Source of the DNA: an uncultured Clostridia bacterium | Lineage (GTDB): Bacteria; Bacillota; Clostridia; Christensenellales; Pumilibacteraceae | Length of the DNA: 41,295 nucleotides | Reading direction: 5' to 3' | Assembly: GCA_944372345.1 (NCBI GenBank) | Contig: CALVYT010000004.1 | Coordinates: 1 to 41,295, forward strand | Notes under the pieces: generated by a model | Database searches by the model: none | Told to the model about the DNA's origin: nothing | The model's input: only the letters and a program-made list of their open reading frames with translations | Shown: piece after piece, positions 35,728 through 41,295 of the stretch | How the letters are laid out: every line of letters begins with the position of its first letter | Position numbering within the stretch: the first letter of the stretch is position 1 | Translations under genes and position numbers: made by a program

Positions 35728-38700
35728 TTACTTGCCGTCGCTTTGCGCGTCCGCGTCCTCGGGAAGGTCGATCGTCGTGCGGTATGTGCACGTTCCCGCA
35801 ACGGTGCAGGAGTCGCAGGCGTCCGTGCACGCGGCGTCCCTGACGTTGCCGTGCTCGTTTTCGAGCTTTTGAAGCCCTTCGTCAATATCTTCGCGCATCT
35901 TTTCCGCGAGGTCCTCGCCGTGCGCTTTTGCGGCGGCTTCGCGCATATTGCGGAACGCTACGGACATCATCAGCTTGATGCGGTTGACCTGGTTGACTTC
36001 GCTCGCACCGGGATCGTAATCGATAGCGACTATGTTCGCCGAGGGATTGAGCTCTTTGAGCGCTTTCATCACGCCCTTGCCCGTGACGTGGTTGGGCAGG
36101 CAGGCGAACGGCTGCATACAGATGATGTTGTTTATGCCTTCATCGAACAGATCGAGCATTTCGGCGGTGAGGAACCAGCCTTCGCCCGCGAGATTGCACA
36201 GGGAAACGACCTTGCTCGCCTTCGCCGCCATAACGCGAATGTTCGTCGGGTGACCGAACTTGGTGCCTTCGAGCGCCTTCATCATAGGTTTGCGGAAGTG
36301 TTCGACGACGTCTATGAGCATACCGTTGACGACCTTGTGCGACAGCTTGCCGTCGAGGTAGTCGTGCTTGACGGTGGAGTTATAGAAGCCGAACATAAAG
36401 AAGTCGAGCATATCGGGGCAGACGGCTTCGCCGCCCTCCGCTTCGATGAGTTCGACGACGTGGTTGTTCGCACCGTAATGGTATTTGACGAGTATCTCGC
36501 CGACTATGCCGACGCGCGGCTTGACGATGTCGTAAACGGGGAGAGCGTCGAACTCCTCGACCATTCTTTTGCAGTTCTTCGCGAACGTCGAGCGCACGCT
36601 CCTCGACAGTTCGTCGGAGAGTATACCCACCCATTTTTCGTAAAGCTCGTTTGCGCTGCCCTTGACCTTTTCGTAGGGACGCACGCGGTAGAGCAGGCGC
36701 ATCATAAGGTCGGCGTACAGCGTCGAATAGATGAACTGGAACATCAGCGGCAGATTGACCGGGAAACCGCTGTGCTTTTCCAGGCCGACGAAGTTCAGCG
36801 ATATGACGGGGACTTGCTCCATATTGATCGCTTTGAGCGCCTTTCTTATCAGCGTTATATAGTTGGACGCTCTGCACGGTCCGCCCGTCTGCGTGATTAT
36901 GAGCGCCGTCCTGTTCGGGTCGTATTTGCCCGAGAGCAGTTCTTCTATAAGTCCGCCGACGGTGATGATCGTGGGGTAGCACGCGTCGTTGTTGACGTAT
37001 TTGAGCCCGACGTCGATCGCCGTTTTGGTATCTTTGACGAGCGCTATGTCATAGCCGAGCGCTTTGAGCGCGGGCTTGTACAGCCGCATATGGAAAGGGG
37101 AGAGGTTGGGCGCGATGATCGTGTAGCCCTCGTTCCTCATATCCTTCGTAAATTCCTTGAACCACTTGTAGTCCTGCGGCGGCTGCGCCTTGATATTGCG
37201 TTCGAGCCGCTCTTCCATGACAGCCATCAGCGAGCGTATGCGTATGCGCGCTGCGCCGAGGTTGTTCACCTCGTCTATTTTGAGCACGGTATACAGCTTG
37301 TTCGCGGCGAGCATAAGCTCCTGGACCTGGTCGGTCGTTACCGCGTCGCAGCCGCAGCCGAACGAGTTGAGCTGTACGAGTTCGAGGTTGTCCTTTTTGC
37401 GGACGTAATTTGCCGCGGAGTACAGCCGCGAGTGGTACATCCACTGGTCGAGCACGCGGAGCGGGTGTGAGATCTTGTCGAGGTGTGACACGCTGTCCTC
37501 CGTCAGCACCGCGAAGCCGTAGGAATTGATCATTTCGGGAATGCCGTGATTGACTTCGGGGTCGAGGTGGTAGGGACGTCCCGCGAGCACTATGCCGCAC
37601 TTGTTCTCTTTATCCAGTTTCGCGACGGTCTCTTCGCCCATTTTGCGCACATCGTTCTTGAAGTTCTCGTCCTCGGCGTAAGCGGCTCTGACCGCCGTTT
37701 TGATCTCGCGCTTCGGAATGTCGGGGAACTCCTCGCAAAGCCGCTGATACATACGCTTTGGCGTGGCGAGAGGCAGGAAAGGGCACATAAATTTCACGTC
37801 GTTGCCGAAGATCTCGCCCATATTGTTGCGTATGACGTCAGGGTACGTCGCGACGACGGGACAGTTGTAGTGGTTGTCCGCCGTTTTGTCCTCGATCTGT
37901 TCGTAGGGTATGCCGGGATAGAATATGAATTTTATGCCCTGCCGCACGAGCGCGGTTATATGTCCGTGCACGAGCTTAGCGGGGTAGCACACCGACTCGC
38001 TTGGCATGGTGTCTATGCCGAGATCGTAGATAGCGCGCGTTGAGCGCGGGGAAAGCACGACGCGGTAGCCGAGCGAGGTAAAGAACGTGAACCAGAACGG
38101 ATAGTTCTCGTACATATTGAGCGCGCGGGGAATGCCCACGACGCCGCGCTTTGCCTTGTCTGCGGGGAGCGGCTTATAGTGAGCGAACAGCCGCTTGTAT
38201 TTGAGATCGAACAGATTGGGCAGGCGTTTGGGCTTTTCGACGTGCGTCTTTTCGTCCTCCGCGCCGCGTTCGCAGCGGTTGTTCGTGATGAATCTCCTGC
38301 CGTCCGAGAAGTCGGTGACCGTCAGCAGACAGTTGTTGCCGCACTTGCCGCAGCGGCGGGTGTGCTTTTTATACGAGAACGAGCCGAGCTCGTTTTTGCC
38401 TATGATCGTCGAATGTTCTTCGCCCTTGTGCGAATTGCGGCTGATTATCGCGCAGCCGTATGCGCCCATAAGTCCCGCCTGCGCGGGGCGGACGACGTCG
38501 CGTCCCGTCACGACCTCGAATGCGCGGAGCACGGATTCGTTGAGGAACGTACCGCCCTGCACGATGACTTTCTCGCCCATTTCCGAGAAGTCGCGCACTT
38601 TGATGACCTTGAACAGCGCGTTCTTGACGACGGAATACGCCAGTCCCGCGGAAATATCGCCCACCGTCGCGCCCTCTTTCTGCGCCTGCTTGACGCGGCT

Positions 38701-40146
38701 GTTCATAAACACCGTGCAGCGCGAACCAAGGTCGACGGGGGAGTGCGAGGCAAGTCCCTTTTTCGCGAACTGCTCCGCCGTCATTCCGAGCGCGGCTGCG
38801 AACGTCTCGATGAAGCTGCCGCAGCCCGACGAGCACGCCTCGTTGAGCAGCACGTCGGTGATCACGCCGTCCTTAATCTTCATACATTTCATATCCTGCC
38901 CGCCGATATCGAGTATGAACTGAACGCCGGGCAGAATGACGTTGGACGCCGTCTGGTGCGCCATCGTCTCTATCTCGCCGCGGTCCAGCCGCAGCGCGTT
39001 CTTTATCAGGTTCTCGCCGTAGCCCGTCACGCACGACCGCCCTATATAAGCGCCGTCGGGCATAAGCGAGTATATTTCTTTGATTATCGCGGAGACCGTT
39101 TTGAGCGGGTCGCCGCCGTTGGAGCCGTACCACGAATACAGCAGCGCGCCTTCCTTGTTTATCAGAGCCGCTTTCGTCGTCGTCGATCCCGCGTCAATGC
39201 CGAGGTAGCACGGACCTTTGTGCTGCTTTATGTCGGCGAACGGGATTACGGTCTTTGCGTGGCGCGCGCGGAACGCTTCGAGTTCCGCGGGGGAGGAAAA
39301 CAGCGGCTGCAATCTCTGTACCTCGTGGCTCTCCATATGCCCGAGTTTTTCGAGGTCGGCGCGCACTTCGGCTGCCGTGAACGTCTTGGTTGCGGACAGA
39401 GCCGCGCCCATCGCGTTGAACACCTGCGCGTTCTCGGGGAATACGGCTTCTTCCGGTTTGAGCGTTTCGACGAACCGCTTGCCGAGCTCGCTGAGGAAGA
39501 ACAGCGGACCGCCGAGGAACGCGACGTGCCCGCGTATGGGCTTGCCGCAGGCAAGACCGGATATAGTCTGATTGACGACGGACTGGAACACGCTCGCCGC
39601 AATGTCCTCTTTCGCCGCGCCGTCGTTGATGAGCGGCTGTATATCTGACTTGGCGAAAACGCCGCACCGCGAGGCGATGGGGTATATCGTCTTGAAACCT
39701 TTCGCGTATTCGTTGAGCCCGCTCGCGTCCGTGCCGAGTAGGCTTGCCATTTGGTCGATGAACGCGCCGGTGCCGCCCGCGCACGTTCCGTTCATTCGCT
39801 GTTCCACGCCGCCTTTGAGATAAGTTATCTTCGCGTCCTCGCCGCCGAGTTCGATGGCGACGTCCGTCTGCGGTATGTATTTGCGTATGGACTCTATCCC
39901 CGCGATAACTTCCTGAATGAACGGAATACCCAGCCAGTCCGATACCGAAATACCGCCGCTGCCCGTCACCGCGAGCGCGAATCTGTCGTACTTTTCGATA
40001 GCGCGGCTGAGCACCGTGCAAATAGTGGATTTAATATCGGAGTAATGTCTGTCATAGCTCGAATAGAGCAGTTTTCCCGTTTCGTCGAGAACGGCAGTTT
40101 TTATCGTCGTAGAGCCAACGTCTAATCCTATGCGGTATTTTTCCAT
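35728..40146 (-). CDS. 2-hydroxyacyl-CoA dehydratase activator-related protein, double ASKHA plus HgdB-like domains
   Basis: Encodes 1,472 residues, a length normal for this large family. Two tandem BadF/BadG/HgdC-type ATPase domains come first, opening at [11 protein letters not shown] (about residue 7) and [11 protein letters not shown] (about residue 316). Each keeps its cluster cysteines: Cys122 and Cys161 in the first, Cys438 or Cys442 and Cys477 in the second. A cysteine set follows (Cys599, 602, 606, 625), then a DUF2229 region and a long dehydratase-subunit-like part with SFGCGCDAV and [12 protein letters not shown]. The last 30 residues hold [14 protein letters not shown]. True activators use ATP to drive one-electron reduction of a dehydratase. 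No dehydratase gene is next to it, so its partner and reaction are unknown. It has its own promoter. Confidence 0.9.
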   Translation of the reverse strand: MEKYRIGLDVGSTTIKTAVLDETGKLLYSSYDRHYSDIKSTICTVLSRAIEKYDRFALAVTGSGGISVSDWLGIPFIQEVIAGIESIRKYIPQTDVAIELGGEDAKITYLKGGVEQRMNGTCAGGTGAFIDQMASLLGTDASGLNEYAKGFKTIYPIASRCGVFAKSDIQPLINDGAAKEDIAASVFQSVVNQTISGLACGKPIRGHVAFLGGPLFFLSELGKRFVETLKPEEAVFPENAQVFNAMGAALSATKTFTAAEVRADLEKLGHMESHEVQRLQPLFSSPAELEAFRARHAKTVIPFADIKQHKGPCYLGIDAGSTTTKAALINKEGALLYSWYGSNGGDPLKTVSAIIKEIYSLMPDGAYIGRSCVTGYGENLIKNALRLDRGEIETMAHQTASNVILPGVQFILDIGGQDMKCMKIKDGVITDVLLNEACSSGCGSFIETFAAALGMTAEQFAKKGLASHSPVDLGSRCTVFMNSRVKQAQKEGATVGDISAGLAYSVVKNALFKVIKVRDFSEMGEKVIVQGGTFLNESVLRAFEVVTGRDVVRPAQAGLMGAYGCAIISRNSHKGEEHSTIIGKNELGSFSYKKHTRRCGKCGNNCLLTVTDFSDGRRFITNNRCERGAEDEKTHVEKPKRLPNLFDLKYKRLFAHYKPLPADKAKRGVVGIPRALNMYENYPFWFTFFTSLGYRVVLSPRSTRAIYDLGIDTMPSESVCYPAKLVHGHITALVRQGIKFIFYPGIPYEQIEDKTADNHYNCPVVATYPDVIRNNMGEIFGNDVKFMCPFLPLATPKRMYQRLCEEFPDIPKREIKTAVRAAYAEDENFKNDVRKMGEETVAKLDKENKCGIVLAGRPYHLDPEVNHGIPEMINSYGFAVLTEDSVSHLDKISHPLRVLDQWMYHSRLYSAANYVRKKDNLELVQLNSFGCGCDAVTTDQVQELMLAANKLYTVLKIDEVNNLGAARIRIRSLMAVMEERLERNIKAQPPQDYKWFKEFTKDMRNEGYTIIAPNLSPFHMRLYKPALKALGYDIALVKDTKTAIDVGLKYVNNDACYPTIITVGGLIEELLSGKYDPNRTALIITQTGGPCRASNYITLIRKALKAINMEQVPVISLNFVGLEKHSGFPVNLPLMFQFIYSTLYADLMMRLLYRVRPYEKVKGSANELYEKWVGILSDELSRSVRSTFAKNCKRMVEEFDALPVYDIVKPRVGIVGEILVKYHYGANNHVVELIEAEGGEAVCPDMLDFFMFGFYNSTVKHDYLDGKLSHKVVNGMLIDVVEHFRKPMMKALEGTKFGHPTNIRVMAAKASKVVSLCNLAGEGWFLTAEMLDLFDEGINNIICMQPFACLPNHVTGKGVMKALKELNPSANIVAIDYDPGASEVNQVNRIKLMMSVAFRNMREAAAKAHGEDLAEKMREDIDEGLQKLENEHGNVRDAACTDACDSCTVAGTCTYRTTIDLPEDADAQSDGK

Positions 40147-40257
40147 ATCCGACCCTGATACTCCCGTGTAAAATTGTCATTCGAAGTAATGATAAGAAAG
40201 AAAGTTAAACTTTCCATTAAAACGCGTCCGCCATGCGAACACAAAATCATCACAATT

Positions 40258-40286
40258 ATTATAATGCATTTTGTGTAAATTTGCAA
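40258..40286 (-). promoter_or_regulatory. Promoter of the activator-related gene
   Basis: On the minus strand: TTGCAA (40286-40281), 17-base spacer, TATAAT (40263-40258). A leader of about 105 bases follows, AT-rich with no clear riboswitch. A plus-strand TATAAT overlaps it, but without a -35. Confidence 0.85.
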
Positions 40287-40441
40287 GTGATAGTTATGTG
40301 AAAACGCAAACTTTCGCTTTTCGTCGGTTATCGATCCGCGGCGCCGACGCCGCGAAGCGGCGGCGGGGCGGGAAAGATCCGGCGCGGCGGCGCGTGTTTT
40401 TGAAATTTGCCCGGAGCCTTGAAAAAATACGCTCACAACGT
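40287..40441. other. Non-coding spacer between divergent transcripts
   Basis: GC-rich stretch before the tRNA promoter with a small hairpin (CGCGGC / GCCGCG, 40337-40342 with 40349-40354). I see no ORF with a start site and no recognisable RNA here. Confidence 0.5.
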
Positions 40442-40470
40442 TTGACAAACGTCCGAAGTTATGTTATACT
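40442..40470 (+). promoter_or_regulatory. Promoter of tRNA-Leu
   Basis: TTGACA (40442-40447), 17-base spacer, TATACT (40465-40470) preceded by TATGT. The tRNA begins 13 bases after the -10 box. Confidence 0.88.
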
Positions 40471-40482
40471 GACAATCGATTT

Positions 40483-40565
40483 GCGGTTGTGGCGGAATTG
40501 GCAGACGCGCAGGTTTCAGGTTCCTGTGGGCGACCGTGCAGGTTCAACTCCTGTCAACCGCACCA
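40483..40565 (+). tRNA. tRNA-Leu, anticodon CAG
   Basis: An 83-nt class II tRNA with CCA encoded. The acceptor stem GCGGTTG (40483-40489) pairs with CAACCGC (40555-40561), discriminator A at 40562. The D-arm has GGCGGAATTGGCAGACGC. The anticodon CAG is at 40517-40519, in a 5-bp stem with an apparent T-T mismatch next to the loop (40514/40522). The variable arm is of the long Leu type, and the T-loop is TTCAACT. It decodes CUG. The mismatch could be a sequencing error or natural. Confidence 0.95.
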
Positions 40566-40594
40566 AAGGGACATCCGATAAGGATGTCCCTTTT
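40565..40594 (+). terminator. Terminator of tRNA-Leu
   Basis: AAAGGGACATCC / GGATGTCCCTTT, a 12-bp stem (40565/40566-40577 with 40583-40593) with a 5-base loop and T-run TTTT. It begins at the last base of the CCA. Confidence 0.88.
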
Positions 40595-40599
40595 GATAT

Positions 40600-40622
40600 T
40601 GCGGTTGACAGGAGTTGAACCT
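40600..40622 (-). repeat. Inverted copy of the 3' end of tRNA-Leu
   Basis: These 23 bases are the exact reverse complement of 40540-40562, the T-arm, acceptor strand and discriminator base of the tRNA. The CCA is not copied. With the terminator between, the whole forms a long palindrome. Exact 23-bp identity is not expected by chance; it marks duplication, an insertion border or a second tRNA-like 3' end on the minus strand. Confidence 0.9.
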
Positions 40623-40643
40623 TGATGAAGGCGCGACGCGTTA

Positions 40644-40772
40644 CCAAACCGAGGATCAGGGCGCATCTCGCGCCCTTTCTTCGCGCCTCGGACTGCGGTC
40701 ATTTACGCTTAGTAAACTCCCTTGTCCTCGCACTCGAAAGAACACGATCTGCAACCCTTCTGCTCGGTTTGG
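40644..40772. other. Nested inverted repeats behind the tRNA, probable structured or mobile element
   Basis: Outer arms CCAAACCGAG (40644-40653) and CTCGGTTTGG (40763-40772) are perfect inverted copies. Inside, AGGGCGC pairs with GCGCCCT (40658-40664 with 40670-40676). An alternative outer pair is CCGAGG/CCTCGG (40649-40654 with 40686-40691). TTTAC/GTAAA forms another small hairpin near 40702-40716. An ORF spans it, but its low plausibility and the dense pairing argue for RNA or DNA structure rather than protein. It may be one copy of a tRNA-linked dispersed repeat. Confidence 0.55.
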
Positions 40773-40814
40773 AGAATGTATAATTGTTTTCAGCGAGCGG
40801 GCGAGCGATATTAA

Positions 40815-40850
40815 AAAGGACGTCCTTTTCGGGGCGTCCCTTTAGATTTT
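40815..40850 (+). terminator. Terminator-like hairpin at the right end of the tRNA-linked element
   Basis: AAAGGACG / CGTCCCTTT (one bulged C), 40815-40822 with 40835-40843, then TAGATTTTTTC. It resembles the tRNA terminator in its stem (GGACRTCC-like) and could close a transcript of the 40600-40815 element. Confidence 0.65.
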
Positions 40851-40890
40851 TTCGGCTGTACTTAATAAAATTTACTCTGTCAATATTTTT

Positions 40891-41030
40891 GTCAGTCCGG
40901 AGTCGACAAAAATTGTAAAATTGGGTAAATCGTTATTTGCAGAAATACACTTTTTTATATTTTAAGAAAACCGTCGACTGTGGAATGACAATATTTGCCG
41001 AAAAGGGTAAACTGTCGACTGCGGAACGAC
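40891..41030. repeat. Three copies of a 17-bp motif
   Basis: Copies: 40891-40907 (inverted), 40973-40989 and 41014-41030 (direct, 41 bp apart). Read in one direction the consensus is GTCGACTSYGGAMYGAC; every copy starts GTCGACT and ends GAC. The first lies inside a 9-bp palindrome (TTTTTGTC / GACAAAAA). The sequence between is AT-rich. It may be operators of the gene that begins past the right edge, or iteron-like sites. No protein-coding gene is visible here. Confidence 0.65.
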
Positions 41031-41217
41031 GGAATCAGTGCCGCCGTTCTCGCCGCGCCGCCCCGCGGCTTTTCAAATGCCCATTCCTCCGCGTTCCCGC
41101 GCCTTTTTTGCTCGCTCCTGCCGCCGTTCTCTCGCGCTCCCGCCGCGATTTTTGCGCCGTCGGGGGCACATTTGCGCGCAAACAGGAGAAAAATCGCGTA
41201 AAATTTCCGAAAAGGTG
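41031..41217. other. Pyrimidine-rich non-coding stretch
   Basis: The plus strand is strongly C/T-biased from about 41040 to 41155. ORFs across it are low-complexity and start-poor. Apart from the motif copies to its left and the promoter to its right, I see no feature. Confidence 0.5.
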
Positions 41218-41259
41218 TTGCAATATGCCGTTTTGTGTGGTATAATTACGCGTGTAATT
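41218..41259 (+). promoter_or_regulatory. Strong promoter with operator-like palindrome for a gene beyond the window
   Basis: TTGCAA (41218-41223), 17-base spacer, TATAAT (41241-41246) preceded by TGTGG. A palindrome AATTAC-GCGT-GTAATT (41244-41259) covers the end of the -10 and the likely start point, a typical repressor position. The -35 context AAAAGGTGTTG and spacer GCCGTTTTGTG resemble the promoter at 8965. GAGGCGGAG at 41281-41289 may be the ribosome-binding site of the next gene. Confidence 0.8.
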
Positions 41260-41295
41260 TAACTTACCGGCGTTTTCGGAGAGGCGGAGTCATAA

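Noticed and set aside
35683..37470. 595-codon plus-strand ORF
   Set aside because: Shadow of the large activator-related gene on the minus strand; long antisense ORFs are expected at this GC content.
40271..40618. Plus-strand ORF of 115 codons across the tRNA
   Set aside because: It reads straight through the tRNA-Leu promoter, the tRNA and its terminator; the peptide RNWQTRRFQVPVGDRAGSTPVNR is simply the translated tRNA.
40615..40845. Plus-strand ORF of 76 codons after the tRNA
   Set aside because: TTG start without a ribosome-binding site, lies on dense nested inverted repeats, and composition is unlike the neighbouring genes. Better seen as a structured element.
40937..41245. ORF of 102 codons near the right edge
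   Set aside because: Low-complexity translation of a pyrimidine-rich stretch, overlaps the motif copies and the promoter at 41218, no ribosome-binding site.

Overview
The window is a gene-dense, GC-rich stretch of a low-redundancy bacterial chromosome. It most likely comes from an uncultured anaerobic Clostridia-type Firmicute, possibly Christensenellales-like. Supporting points are the LL-diaminopimelate aminotransferase route to lysine, NfnAB electron bifurcation, a Fe-S type PurF, dihydroorotate dehydrogenase B (PyrD+PyrK), a 1,472-residue double-ASKHA acyl-CoA dehydratase activase-like protein, SepF, RqcH, and gene orders familiar from Bacillus/Clostridium. Isoleucine AUA is the commonest Ile codon in the genes I counted, which is unusual at this GC content. 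The taxon is inference; I could not run any search.

Layout. (1) 1-8558: the end of purF, then carA, a carB that reads without a stop into dapF (one 1,348-codon ORF), pyrG and dapL, all overlapping or nearly touching. (2) 8559-9039: a terminator, a structured non-coding RNA on the minus strand with its own promoter, and a divergent promoter for the next gene. (3) 9040-11156: a metallo-beta-lactamase-fold hydrolase, a membrane HExxH protein and a membrane-anchored unknown. (4) 11160-16669: nfnA-nfnB, then a DUF3737 protein, a sugar/maltose O-acetyltransferase-like protein, a MalY/PatB-type C-S lyase and a DUF1893 protein. (5) 16694-25056: yggS-sepF-lspA-rluD-pyrB-pyrC-pyrF-pyrK-pyrD-pyrE plus a small membrane protein, ending in a bidirectional terminator. 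(6) 25071-26723 minus: rqcH. (7) 26795-35286: tig-clpP-clpX, lon-ysxC, two unknown proteins and a metallophosphoesterase. (8) 35345-35637: two possible small proteins. (9) 35728-40146 minus: the large activase-like protein. (10) 40442-41295: tRNA-Leu(CAG), an odd inverted-repeat element behind it, a repeat-bearing AT-rich region, and a strong promoter for a gene beyond the window.

How it fits together. carAB, pyrBCFKDE and pyrG cover the whole route from bicarbonate/glutamine/aspartate to UMP, and the UTP-to-CTP step. dapL and the DapF domain supply the last two steps to meso-diaminopimelate for lysine and peptidoglycan. tig, clpPX, lon and rqcH form a protein folding and quality-control block. 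lspA, sepF and rluD sit where they do in Bacillus, but pyrR and pyrP are missing.

The items most worth a second look are: the CarB-DapF fusion; the minus-strand structured RNA and its mirror-image promoters; two genes (lon and the metallophosphoesterase) whose start codon coincides with the predicted transcription start, with a shared 19-base promoter/start signature; the inverted copy of the tRNA-Leu 3' end with a nested-hairpin element; and three copies of a 17-bp motif near the right edge.
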